Shown here: piece after piece, positions 35,330-47,800 of the stretch
Layout of the letters: every line of letters starts with the position of its first letter
Numbering within the stretch: position 1 is the first letter of the stretch
Source of the DNA: Lethocerus indicus
Lineage: Eukaryota > Arthropoda > Insecta > Hemiptera > Belostomatidae
Assembly (NCBI GenBank): GCA_019843655.1
Contig: JACDQD010000105.1
Coordinates: 1,364,001-1,428,000, forward strand
Direction: 5' to 3'
DNA: 64,000 nucleotides
Notes under the pieces: generated by a model
What the model saw: the letters and a program-made list of their open reading frames with translations, nothing else
Told to the model about the DNA's origin: nothing
Database searches by the model: none
Program-made: the position numbers and the translations under genes

Positions 35330-35395
35330 ATAAAATTTTGTTTGATCATAGACCGATTTCGGTTTCTCGACATCTTCAGTAGCGTCGGTGGGACA
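35330..35395 (-). mobile_element. Dispersed repeat core, copy F
   Basis: The minus strand reads GCTACTGAAGATGTCGAGAA then ACCGAAATCGGTCTATGATC, carrying both the CTGAAGA and GAAA words of the family core with a different intervening stem. The rest of the element is not recognisable. Confidence 0.5.
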
Positions 35396-35880
35396 GAATA
35401 TCCTCAGAAGTTCGGTCCCGTCTAGTTCCCTCGGTTAATTCAAACTTGTTCTCACAGTCCTTAATATTGCGCTATTATTGCAGTTAAGCGAAAATGTTTC
35501 GGTAATCGATGGAAACTTGTCAGAAAGCGGACAATTACATTGGAAATACGTGTCGATATAATAATTACAGTAATTTTATTTCCTTGTTGACTCATCGTGT
35601 TCATCTTTATCGTTTGTTGCAAATGCTGCCCATCAAGGGTATACGATACACCCATTGGGCAGCCCTAATTTACTTATTGGGCGTTATAAGCCAATGGAGC
35701 TCTGGTATAGTAGAGGAGAGTTATTAACTCGTTTCGAACTAATTGGTTCCCTCCAGTGTTCGTACCCTTAAAAAAAATATGCAGAATACCCGAAATACTT
35801 CGGTAAACGTCCAAAGTCCGACTGCAAGTTCATCTCTTATGAGAAAAAGTTCACGAGCACGGATTGCTGCATCGTTGTGT

Positions 35881-36012
35881 ACAATGAAAACCGCTACTGA
35901 AGATGGCGAGCAGCCGAAACCGGTCTAGCAAAAGACCAAACCAGCGAGAGGAGACAGAAACACACAAAATCTACGGTATTCCAACACCTCGCAGACCGCA
36001 AAACAGGTATTC
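35881..36012 (+). mobile_element. Dispersed repeat, copy C (best hammerhead-like core)
   Basis: Within this copy CTGAAGA (35897-35903) and GAAA (35916-35919) are separated by a GGC/GCC stem (35905-35907 with 35913-35915). After GAAA comes GGTC...GACC (35922-35925 with 35934-35937), and CGCT (35892-35895) can pair with AGCG (35943-35946). This is the three-helix order of a type I hammerhead ribozyme. The strand joining helix III to helix I (AAACC) has no NUH cleavage triplet, so this copy should be inactive. Downstream sequence to about 36012 (ACGGTATTCCAAC, CTCGCAGAC, CAAAACAGGTATT) recurs at 57135-57178. Confidence 0.55.
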
Positions 36013-36724
36013 TAAGATAGTTATAGGCTTTGAATCGTCACTTAGAGGAACAGGAAATAGACGTTATAAATTCTTAAAATTGTTAGCAGACATTTTATTA
36101 TTTTCATTGTACACAACGATTTAACAATCCAAATAATTTTACTAATAATGTAATTAGGAAGAATTATTCTCTACAATTATTCTCCTACAGAACCATCGAG
36201 GCTTGATTTTATTGTACCAATTAGGAAAATGGAGCGGCATAAATTGTCGATTGCCGAATGTAAAGTCATTGAACCGCAACAAACGACGTTGCGGGGCAAA
36301 TAAATTATCGGGGGAAAACCGCCTGTATAGAAAATAATTCTAACGTAATTAGCATTAACTCAATTGAATTTGCTAAATTTAAAAGCGACAAGAGGGCTCT
36401 TTATTTTAATTACTCATGCATTAATTGTGGCGTGCAGGGGCCGTTTGTCCGACTCAAATGACCAGGTTTCCAGGTGTCGAAATAATAACAGTTACACGTC
36501 AGGAATTAGACAAAGCTATAAATGTTAATTAACGCCCGAGATTGTTTTGTACTTCCATATTCGGATAATACCAGTTTCACCGATCAATTTTGTCCAAAAA
36601 CTCCAGGAAAGTATAACTTCAGTGTCTTTTACCGTATTAACAGTAATAAATTTACAATCTCCTCCGTATTGATTAGGAACTGAAATTAATAATATTTGCA
36701 ATCTTACAACCTGTGCACAGTACT

Positions 36725-36770
36725 TTTTCGGCTTCTCACCACCGTCAGTAGCAGTGTGGACAATGCATTG
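36725..36770 (-). mobile_element. Degenerate core of the dispersed repeat, copy G
   Basis: The minus strand reads GCTACTGACGGTGGTGAGAA then GCCGAAAAAG, matching the family core with CTGACGG in place of CTGAAGA. No further element sequence was recognised. Confidence 0.35.
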
Positions 36771-37566
36771 TGGTTGAATGGACGCTTAATGGGCACAAGC
36801 GGCAGACGGTTAAAGTACTAAAATCCTATATAGAGTGAAGAAAACAAACAACATAAAAAGGCAAGGGGGGAAACGTGGGTTTTCCGGCTTATAAGGGGGG
36901 GATAGAAAAACTAGCGGTCGTTCATATTTTATTTAGCGAGTGAAAAGAAAGATCTACCGCTTAGAGAGGGAACCTATCGCGTGTGCAGAATTTCTATTAA
37001 TATTCAGCCTCTCCGGAGGTCGAAATTACTGCTGCAATGCGCCCCGTGGGCTTTAAGGCGACGCCAGTCCCAGTACCGAGTAACAAAAGCTCACCACTTA
37101 GTATTATTAGGATTTTTAACAAATTACCAAATATTAAAAATAAAAAAGAACGCACTTATGCACAAAATAGGGAATAAAACTATTGAATACCATAGTTCCG
37201 AGTATTGAATATTGAAGATGAAAATTCATTTTGTGTTGTTGGTGGTGTGGAGGGAGGGGGTGTGTTCATTACGAGCTTAGGAATCAACAAATTGGATTAA
37301 ACTAAATTTCTAGCCTGTCGATTATGAATTCGATTAATTTTAATTCAATTAATCAATTATATTCCCTGAATTGATTACACTAAAGTGAGATCAATCTACA
37401 AGTGCAGTATCGTGTCTGAACCAGTATAATTTAGCCGAGTATGAATTTTTCAAGAAACATTTTTGCCGGCAAGGTAAAGTGATCTTTTCCTCGGCTCGCT
37501 TTCTGAAAGAGAACGCCACGAAATGCGAAGCTTAAAGCCCAAAGGCGCATGTATTATTCACGGATA

Positions 37567-37574
37567 TATATAAA
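37567..37574 (+). promoter_or_regulatory. TATA box (TATATAAA) of an unidentified plus-strand transcript
   Basis: TATATAAAGG sits in a GC-flanked context with a TCAGA-like initiator about 35-40 bases downstream. An ATG at 37689 opens MDHCRVFCLHPTTTSTLLPS and could splice at CCATCG|GTAGAG or GAGAG|GTACCT. A good acceptor (TTTTCGCTTAACAG) lies at about 37830. The exon chain is not resolved. Confidence 0.4.
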
Positions 37575-37861
37575 GGCCCGGTTCGGAGAGGGCAGCGAGT
37601 TTCCTCAGAACACTGGTGTCTTTTCATCTCAAACAGAACACTGACTGTACAAAAGAAGTTGGAAATTAATATTAATTAAGCGATAATAATGGATCATTGT
37701 CGCGTTTTTTGTCTTCATCCCACCACCACATCAACGTTGCTGCCATCGGTAGAGAGGTACCTCAATAAGAATCATATTCCGGTCCCGACAGAATGCCATA
37801 TAATTTCATGCGTTTGTTTTCGCTTAACAGGCAAAAATGAACAAAATTGGATGTCGTACAG

Positions 37862-38023
37862 ACTTCCAAAGTAAATCCCACTGGTGTAGACAGTGATGAG
37901 GAAATATACATTGAAATCGATTTCTCAGCAGCTGCTGTACGTCGGCTCAACTCGATACATCAAACGTGGTACACTGTATATTTTCGTTACCGCGTTAAAA
38001 TTGTAGGTCCGCGGGGTGTTTGA
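37862..38023 (+). CDS. Protein-like open frame behind the 37.57-kb TATA box
   Basis: Reading from ACT at 37862, after a possible acceptor CGTACAG, the frame is open for 53 codons to TGA: TSKVNPTGVDSDEEIYIEID, then FSAAAVRRLNSIHQTWYTVY, then a basic tail (KIVGPRGV). The acidic-then-amphipathic look is coding-like. There is no in-frame Met, and joining it to the ATG at 37689 needs a phase-0 splice from the weak donor TCG|GTAGAG. Using the stronger acceptor at 37830 gives a different, shorter reading. Treat as a candidate last exon only; family unknown. Confidence 0.25.
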   Translation, partial: TSKVNPTGVDSDEEIYIEIDFSAAAVRRLNSIHQTWYTVYFRYRVKIVGPRGV

Positions 38024-41000
38024 GGAGGGGGACTGAAAACCCACCGTGAAATTGAAACCGTGAAACACAATATCTGAGGCCTGACCGTCCTGTGAGTCAT
38101 TTGAATCGAGAAATTATTAATAGGAATCCGGAGGAACGGTCCGAGAACAAGGGGGACTTGCCACAGCTCCTCTGCAAGTTACGACACCTCTAAATTTACC
38201 CGTCCAACCAACAGGACACACACGCACGCACCAAACGGCTATTTCCGAACCTCCACTTGTCTTCGGGTTTGTTTTAAAGACCGCCGGCAGGAGCTGCTTG
38301 TTAGTGTCTCGGTATTTAAGATTTAAAAGCTATCCACCCCGAAATTTACCCAATAGTGTACCCGGACATTTGGAAAGCATCGCGGATTGGAGCGACAATG
38401 TGCCAAGCTTCATACTGTAACGTGTAGCCACAATAACGGGGTAGTATTTCGGATTGAAATAATTACATAACTTATAATAACAGGTCTGCGATGTCCAATG
38501 TTAAATAATATTCATTTATCGATTCCTTATTTTATTTAGAGCTTGACGCGTGTGAGTGAATTGAACACCCCCCCTTGCACATTCTCGATGGCCATTCCTC
38601 TCATACCGAGGTAATTTAAACTACCTGTACTATCATGTTGATAGTAAGAGGATAGTGACACTGCGAATGGAGACAGATATCGCCGAGATGAAATTTGATG
38701 TTATATTATAGTTAATGTTATAGTGCGGTCATTGGATATTATTCGATTTTTTTATCATATCCCCATTCTTACTGACACGATCGTATGGATATTAACGTCA
38801 AATTGTGGAACAGGAATTCCACATTCTGTAACAAGAATTATTGTCGTTGCCACTAGCTAAAATAGAACTGGGTTCCAACGTTGCGACGGATTTAAGTTCG
38901 GGAAATATTTCACGTCGGACGGCGGTCCCTGAACTCGGGTCCATTCATCATGAAGAAATTTAATACAGCCATGAATCTCACTCGGCGTGTGTAAATCAAG
39001 CCTCGGACAAAAAATATTGTAGTTAAATTCACTGGACAAAGTGGTGTTCACGGAGGGAATTTAATTCACTAATGTAAGGGAAGAAATAGAAAAATAGTTT
39101 CACATCCTATTCAGGTAGCCCGAGCTTGCCCAAGGGTAAGGAACTGGGTCGACTTGTAAAGTAATATTGAAACTGGAAATTGTTTAAAATTGAATTAAGT
39201 ATTTATCTTTTTTTACAAAGCTTTTGTTTCCTCATATGAAAATAACAGAAATAAACAGAAAACGGTCTAGAAAATTACAACGGTGAGGTTGAGATATATT
39301 TTTTTCAATATGTCAAATCAACTCCCTACGGAAGCTCTGTGGCCGGCTATTAGATCTATCCGTATCACCTCTTTTGTCCTTATCGGTAACACAGACCACA
39401 TAAATATTTCGAAACCTCGTCATATGTCTCATGTTGCTGATAAGGCCGAAGGAGGCGCGGCGTGGCCACAATATTGAAAATTTTTAAGTTAAAACTGTCT
39501 GTTGTACAAAAGCTAACAATGTGCTAAGTGATAATAGCAATTAATTACGATTCATTTATTGTAATCAAATTTATTAAAATTGTATAAATAAATTTATCAT
39601 TAACAGAAATAGTACACACATATTGTATATTGAAATTTAGAAATACCTATGAAACACCCTAAGCAAAAGAATGTGTTGTTAGTTTTGTCTACCCCGAAAG
39701 AAACTTGGGGTCTTTAATATGCGAAAATGTCCAGCAGATTTTTAGTATTCGTCACCGTTTGTCTTCGGAAATGGTAATAAGAGACGCCGCCGCCGGTCCC
39801 GTCGCTTCTGACCAAAGTCCGAGAAAGCATTCGGACGGAGGAAATGCCGATGCGTCGTATAATTAGGCGGTCGACTGTCGGCTGTATAAATAAAAAAAAA
39901 AAGGAGACGGCAGTTTGGAATAGGCACTCGCTGCCTAATGCCAATGCCAAACACAGCTCGCGGCCCTCTCGTCTTCACGCGTCAACCACGCTGGACGGAA
40001 GACTAAATATAAAATTAACTTAACATTTATTTAAATTAAAGACTTAAGATTAAGGCTTAAGAGAGATTAAGGCAGGAAACAAAAGGAATTGCGTTGCTAG
40101 TAGGATAATTCAATTACCAGTATTCTGTATAGTCGTATAGGTGTAACGCGTGGTTACTGATTAAAATGAAATGAGATTAATTCGAGGCGCTTTTACAATA
40201 TCATCACTCTTGAAATCATCTTATTCGGTTATGCATACACTTTGTCGGCTGTATATCGCCAGAACAATAATAAATCAAGGTTACGTACCACATAATGTTA
40301 ACAACGTTACATGTTATCTAGTATACTGGAGTTATGAGCTCTTCTCGTCCAATCGGTTGTAATTTTAAATTCTTATTCCGTGACAATATTAGTATAAATT
40401 AGCGAGAAATTGATGATTTTTCCACAGCATTTTACCTATTGCAACGAAATTATATTAGCGTTCCGATTCCAATTATCGCAGGAACAATGCGTGGTCTTTA
40501 ACCGAGTAACGTGTAAATTTAAATAAGAATGAACAATAAAGTTTGCTAGTTTATTGGAGACATTATTTTCCATATAAGTAATGTCGATAGAATTTCTTTG
40601 AACGTCCAGTACTCCAACCGGCAATTGATAAGGACATTTGTGACTGCTGCAATTTTAAATATTACCGCTGACCACTTCTTCGGGTCGGGTAAATTCCCGA
40701 TAGGTCGTAAGGTTATTCTGTGGACTTTATAAATAAAGTGGACGGGAGTAGCGGCGGGGGGGGGGGTTTGGAATGGGCATTCCTAGCGGAGGCTGTCGGC
40801 AGTACAGAGGAGAGAGCTCTCTCAGCCCAACTTGGCTCTACGCTCGACACACTTCGCCCCGACCAATTGCCTTAAACATTTCTCAACTGGGTGTCACTTA
40901 CAGGTTACCCACCTCGCAGCCAGTCGTGCATCCTTCAAAAAAAATCCTCCCTAATACATTCGTATCTTTATTTTTACAGGCCTTTCAATATAGAAACATC

Positions 41001-41600
41001 CATTCCTGTACGTAGCTCGTACGACCCTTGTATTTATACCTTATTAAAAGTATTCAAATAATCGCAGAAAAGTCAAAAAATATTCTTGATTAAGTTTTGC
41101 ACCGAATCATAGAATTTACATATGTTGCAGCCGCGGAAATGATCGTCGGACCCGCTGAGTGTATAATACGCTTCTTGGATATTAATAAGTAGGTTATTCG
41201 CGAATGTATCGGTGCAATATTAAATAAATGCACCGTATACTAGGAACGTCGCGAATATTACATATGTAAACAGTAATTAAAGGGATAGATTGTAAATTTG
41301 AAGTTTTGACGAACCGAGGACTGTGAACGTAAGCCAGCTAGTAGGTGGCCTCTTGGCCAGGGTTGGGCCCCGTTCGAAACGCTTCCTGCCAATTAACTAA
41401 TCAAGAGGCGGCCCCCGACCCGTTGCGTCATCTTTTCGCCTTACACACGTTAATAAAAAAAAAAAACAAAAAAGGGGACCTCGTAAAAAGTTACGACTTT
41501 TCGGCCTATAGGCCAGCGTTAGGCAGCTCCCGAAGCGGGGCCGCTGGTAACGGTCGTTACCGCAAACGAGAGCTTTCAAAAACCGTATGGAATTATTAGA
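38024..41600. other. Non-coding stretch
   Basis: No supported gene. A 64-codon minus frame at 38857-39051 looks protein-like but has no start or acceptor. TATA-like words at about 39887 and 40725 (plus) lie before GC-rich DNA without a clear transcript. G-runs and A-runs are common. Confidence 0.4.
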
Positions 41601-41604
41601 GATC

Positions 41605-41897
41605 TGTATGTTTCTGTCTCCTCTCGCTGGTTTGGTCTTTTGCTAGACTGGTTTCGGCTGCCAGCCATCTTCAGTAGCGGTGTTAGTCACATTTGGCACT
41701 TTGGATGTTTTTTGGGCATCCTCACTGCACTTGCACCGATAAACTAGCGCCCCAACAACAAAATTCTTCCCAACCCAAGTAAGACAAACAACATCCCCCA
41801 AAAACACAATAACAAGGCACATATATATACACACGACTAACAACCACCACAGTGACAGTGCAGTGAGGATGTTTTGCCCAGAAAACATCCACCGGTA
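41605..41897. mobile_element. Dispersed repeat element, copy B, with an inverted inner segment
   Basis: The left part (about 41605-41735) matches copy A base for base over long runs: the core in minus orientation, then GGATGTTTTTTGGGCATCC. The right part (about 41757-41897) matches the other half of copy A but in the opposite orientation, ending with an inverted copy of the GGATGTTTTCTGGGC word. A fragment of the 71-bp minisatellite unit (TTGCACCGATAAACTAGCGC) lies at the junction. So the inner segment is flipped relative to copy A between inverted copies of the same word. Confidence 0.6.
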
Positions 41898-44800
41898 TAA
41901 GGTTGTACAGGTACAATTATAAGGAGTAATTCATGATTGAATTGTATAATTTAAGTAATTTTTAAATACATATGAAAATAACAATAATTGTGACCAGCTA
42001 CAAGATAGTCGGAAAACCAGGACGAACTGATTACGGACATTGAACATGGCACAGTCACTGAAATGAAAGTGGAACCAGGAAGCTGGAACATGTGCAGTCA
42101 TTGAGTATTGCATGTATTACGCGTAGAAATAGAGGATATTGAAATAGAAAAGTGTTGCTCACACGATCAAAGCATGTTCAGGGGAATCAAGAAATACTTA
42201 ATCTTTTGAAATTAGCAACACGGTGGATTCGGCTTCCTATAACTTAAACACCAACTGAGTAACTCATTCCCGAAACTTGCTGAAAGTTGTTCATTCGAGG
42301 GGTGGGAGGGGCTGATAATGGCGACAATTAGGGCAGAGTTAGCTGAAATGAAAGTGACCAACTGGGCCGAATACAGCCAGATCTTAGATTACAGGCCGGT
42401 AATTAACCCCCTGCGTCCGGCTCAATTTACAAATTACTGCTCACAAAAGGTCAAAGGGGGAAGGTCCTTCCTTGGAATTGGTCCTGATTGCACTTTCAAC
42501 TGGGCTTAACCGCGCTCGAATCGTGGATGCAGACATTCGTCAAATATTAAAAGATTAACGTTTACAATATTATAAAACTCATGAGCTTAAAAAAAAATAA
42601 TAAGATCTGTATTTCGGACTGATTGAAGTCGAACATACCAATTAAACTCCTGGTAATGAATAAAATGAAGTACTCCCATTAATACTACCAAGTAGTTCCA
42701 TTAATGTATCGAAAAAAAATTGCAATTCTAGGTCCGCATGAATCCCTAGGTCCTGTTACTTATGCCGATCGCAACTTCCTGTACCGCCGTAACATTTGCA
42801 TTTGGAACTTGGTGTACAACGGGCGGAATAAAGACGGTGGGGAGCGACCTCGAAGGTCGCAAAGTTGGCCCGTCAGTGGACCTTTCAGAGCCAACTAACT
42901 ATCGGGTCCAGTTTTGCCGGTCGTGATCGGGAAGACAACGGGGGCCAAACGCTGTCCACCTATCGGCGGACGAACGTCCTCAAATTGGTTTTTAAATCGA
43001 CAACGACAAATGTCCAGTTAGATTTCTCTACACAGGAAAAGTTCATCACAACTTTACGTCCGGGTTGGTAACAGCACAGGGTAAAACTAAATTAATCCAA
43101 CAAACCTATTATGTAAAATTACAAAATAAAATTTAACCAAAGTAATTTTCATTAAATGATTTGAACGAGATATATGTTCGTGAAATTACCGATAATACTT
43201 TACAGTTAGTATTTTTATTTCAAAAATTTTAAACGGGATGTTTGAATTTCCGGGTGAGAAGTCTCAGAGTAGTCTTTGTAAACTTGAAAAGATTTACAGG
43301 GGAACAATTCAGTCTCAGGTCGGGAAAGAAACAGAGAAGTAAAGTTTTAATTCAATTCGAATGTTCGGGATTCAACCGGCGGAACCTTTCAGACTCGCAA
43401 ATCCTGAAAGCGCTCCGATTTTTTCCGATAAAACCTCCCTCGGTAAATAATATCGGAGGGTAAATTGGCATCGGCGGCGATGTGAATTCGGTGAGCTCAG
43501 CGAGCCGGTCTGAAAACGCACTCGGCCATCGTGAAAATTTCATTCAAATATTCAAACGTCCCACCGAAATACGCTGGACCCACCAAAAAAAAAGAAAACA
43601 GGACCACAAAAACGCGCGTTAATCAGAGACACGCTATAAATTCGGTCCCAACGGTCCCTCTATTTTTTAGCAGCGGTCTGATCGTTCGTGGCACATAACG
43701 TCAAATGAAATTTCATTTAAAATGGCCCGCAGCCGCATCGGGTACAATGGAATCAAGATTAAACCCTGAAATAGATGAAATAACGCCTGTACGATTTTTT
43801 CTTAATTTATTATTAATACATGGTGTGAATCACTGCCAGCGTGTTTTGTTCGTTTTACCTGACAATTAAGATTCGCAATTTTTTCGATTTCTTTATCACG
43901 AATCTGTTGATGTCATAGCATGAATCAACCTCTTCCCTAAATCTCAACTAAATTCAACTGGCGGTATTAACATCATATTTCAACAGGTCCGATTGAAACC
44001 ACCCCCGCCCCCACCATTCCAAGGTAACACTTTTCAGCGGCCCTACAATTCGTGACATAAATTCAGAGCGATATATTCCGCAACTTCGCTGACGCCCACA
44101 GTCCTCCGCATTTGTCCCTGACCAAAATCTCGTTAACGAAAGCAATAAACACGGCGGAGGAAAGGTCACGCGCCTCGATGGGCACAGCCTTCCAAATCGA
44201 AATCAGAAATTAAATTAGAAAGCCATTTATTGAGAGGGAGGGGGTAGCGGGACGAGTGGCACCCTTTCAATTATTGAGAGTAACGGTAATGGGGTGTGTA
44301 GCGAGCGGCAGGATGCAGCCGGCGGCCGGCCGGTTGTTGCAGGGCCCAGGGACTAACTGAACTAGGGCTTAATGAAGGCCGGGACACGACACTGCCCAAT
44401 CAATTAGACGTTACACCCTTCCAGAAATCAACCGCTAATTAGAGTACAACATTCATTCCGAGAAACCATTCGCTCGCGGTTCCCTATATTCAGAACAGGA
44501 AGTAATCAATATTAATGGGATAACAATTAGAACCTGATTGTAATTTATCTCAGAGGCACTAACTCGGCTGTTAAAAATCGCAACGCGTCGTAGAATGATT
44601 ACTGGCGACAATTTTTCATACAAGAGTTGAATCTCAGCCCGATTATAGACATATAATTTAAAGATGCCGTCCGATAATCGTAGGCGTCTCGCTAATTTAC
44701 TGACTTGAATTCAGCTAGCGACAGCGAAACCCGACACTGCTCCGTTTGACCGTGATGAATTGCACAAATCTCATTTCCGTTTCTGTAGCGAGAAACATAA

Positions 44801-47800
44801 CGCACGGCCGAATATTTACATGTACACATTTCGAATGCCGTAGGTGGACCGAAGGCGAATGCAGATACGGGTGAAAAATAATGTGATACAGCAGAAGTTC
44901 AATGTCACGACAAAAATGACAGCTTACGGCATAAACAACGCCAATCGGTTTCCATGGTAATCCATTGGACAAGAAATGGATTATCATAGTTGAGCCGGTT
45001 CAGCTGGTATTGGTTGTATTTAAAACAGTATGAGGCTAGGAAAACATGACGGTGGTCGTGTAATTACCTCGGCGGGCTTGGCCGGCGGGACGGTCATTTA
45101 AGATGCATTGTTGTATGACAATGGCGGCTGGTGGGCGGATGAGAGGACGCTCGGATGTCCTGTGTGGCCCCTTTTTACTTCCCGATTATCAACATTTGTA
45201 GGCGGCCCAAGTCACTGACTCCTCGGTCGCGAGAGAGAGACTCCTAAGCGCGTTCTTGGGGTCCGATATTTAAGAGGCGATTAAATCGAAAACCGTTGAT
45301 CAGAAACTTGGCGTTAGGACCGTGACAACGTATACAATATCATCCATAATCCTTGTTTTCCAATGTAATTCTTCTGCAATAAGTTCTATTTTCACTACAC
45401 TGTACTGATTTTAAAAATGTACAGAGATTTGGGGGATGCTTATTGAAATGGCGCCTTACATCTACCACCCTCTTGAATACTTCACCCGGCGTATTTAATT
45501 GAATCATGACGCAGGTGGGAATGAGTCCGATGAAATTTCCGCCAGTCATGGTCAGTGTAGAAAAAACCACTGTGGCCGGCTTCAATCACAGCTTGTGCCG
45601 GCCTATTAATCATTATAGGTTCCTGATCCTATCCGAAACCCGCCCATTATCATCACTTTTCGACAGGTCGTGTTCATATATTCAAATCTTATGTCGAATT
45701 AGAGCTAATTTGTGTCCGCACAGTGAAAAGCAGCTTGCCTGGAGTCGATCACATGTTCTGCAGGAGTTTCTGGCAGGCGAATTTCTGGCTCGACGAATAC
45801 TTTCTAATGATTTTACCTTATTACCTATTATCATAATAAATTATACCATGTAAGTATAAAAATAAATGGAGAAATTTGGCAGGGCGATTTGACCACTAGG
45901 GTTGAACTGTCTTATATCCTAAGGGAACCCCAGGAAATCATTTTTAAAATACAAAATTTCTAGAAGGCAGAATCAAACTCACCTACTGCACTAAGGAAAA
46001 GGGTCAACTTACTAGCCTGAAACAAAGAGTGCAAAAATTAGATTAGTTAAAAAATATATTATCCTAGCAAGAATTTAACAATACATAAAACTTATTAATC
46101 GTCTATCAAACTCTAGTAACTGCTAACTACGTTAAAAGGCGTTTTTTCTCTCAATATTTATACAAGGCGCAATTATTGTTTCCCCGTTATAACGTTAATT
46201 GATAAAATTATTATTAAAATAATGTTCCAGATGTCTCAATGGTTTCGAATTGTTTCGAATAAATTTCTAATAATGTCTCACCAGTCTTTGATGAATAAGA
46301 TTGGAGGTGAACTTCAACTCGGGGATAAATCACGGTAATCAAAGCGCAGAGGCCAACTCAAAGAACACGTTCTTAAAAAGTCAAAGGAAATTATGTCATC
46401 CGTCCCCTCCAACTCCAAGGATTAATCGAATTAGCCTAATGCCGTATTTTAAATTTAAATTGAATGTTATTTTCCGCCTGTACATTAACATACGAAAGCT
46501 TACTCACACTGTCCTCGTGAAAGGCTGATACACGCCTGCCGGCAACGGTATATGAAACACTGTAAACACTGTTCTACACAAATCCTGTAACGAAATCCTT
46601 CGTTACTGATTTAAAAACAGTGTAGGATATTTATTGGAAAGTGCGTGGTTATAGTGCCGACAAGAATCTTGTGTAACTCCTAAATGTATTACTAATTAAC
46701 CCACAGGATATTCTATCAAAAGACTGAACATATTAAGAAATTGCTTTCTAATTTTCGCCTTGAGGACACAAAGCGTCGAATCCCATGTTTCCCAATTGTT
46801 TAATCGAGACTAGAAAGGTATAGCCTGTTTTATAGCTGTTACTCAGGCAACCCACACTATACGTGTTGACTTAGGGCACGAAATTAATTTTAATATTCTA
46901 TTCACGATTCAGAATAATGAAACTATAAGGGACACCGGTAAGGTAAAAGTACAGAATCTAGAAATCGGCTTTGGCCGTATTTGCAGGTTAGAATTATTAT
47001 ATAGTTCCTTAAAAGCTGTTCACACCTAACGCATTACTCTCGGCTCTTTCATTCGAGGCCGTATTGGAAACTATTATAAGACAGACTCGTTCCGGGTCCA
47101 GAACCATACGTCGCGTTAGTTGCGACCTCGCGACCGAAAAACTGTTCTTCGTACGGGCTCTTACGAGAGCTGCTGCAGGGGCCCAAAACGTCGGCCTCGT
47201 GTGCGTGCCTGCGCCCGACAATAGTGAGGGCACACACTTCCTTAGAGGCCTTTTGTTCTTCCTCTTCCCCACGCAGTACGAGGCCCCTGGGAGATTGATG
47301 GCTCCAGTCATTGAGCTCCCACTGAGGCATCCGCCCACCGACCCCCGCAGTCGCAACGAGATTATGCCTATCCCAGTGTATAGCGCCGTCCATGGGAAGA
47401 AAATGTTCGTTAAGGGCGTTAAGGGGGGTTTCCAAAATTACATCCATACTAACAACAACAGCCAACTTACTAAGTTACGTTCAAGAACCCCCAGAACAAA
47501 TACCAAAAAATTAAAATTAGAATATTCTTTTCGTTACATTAATACATTTTCAAAAAGAGTGAAATACGCAGTTTTGCAACATCGACGCTGAGAATGTATG
47601 ATACTTATGATTCAATATTAATTAAAACGTACATTCGTCGTTTCGTACACATACGTTCATTCATGGTGTGATTTTATGGCCAGAGAATCACGACTTCTTC
47701 TTTCAAGTGGGCAGCACATGGCGCCGTATTAGCATTTGAATGTCGCACTTGAACTCTACGGAAACAAGAAACAGCCTTTTGAGTACTTAAAACATACTAA

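Noticed and set aside
38857..39051. 64-codon minus frame (EFNYNIFCPRLDLHTPSEIH...)
   Set aside because: It looks protein-like but has no start codon, no acceptor in frame and an in-frame stop just upstream.
27361..39480. Two similar words CTACGGAAGCTCT followed by GGCC at 27361 and 39326
   Set aside because: The similarity fades after about 25 bases; not enough to call a repeat family.
44947..44960. Third X-box-like word (GTTTCCATGGTAAT)
   Set aside because: It misses the conserved terminal AAC half-site, so it is too weak to list as a site.
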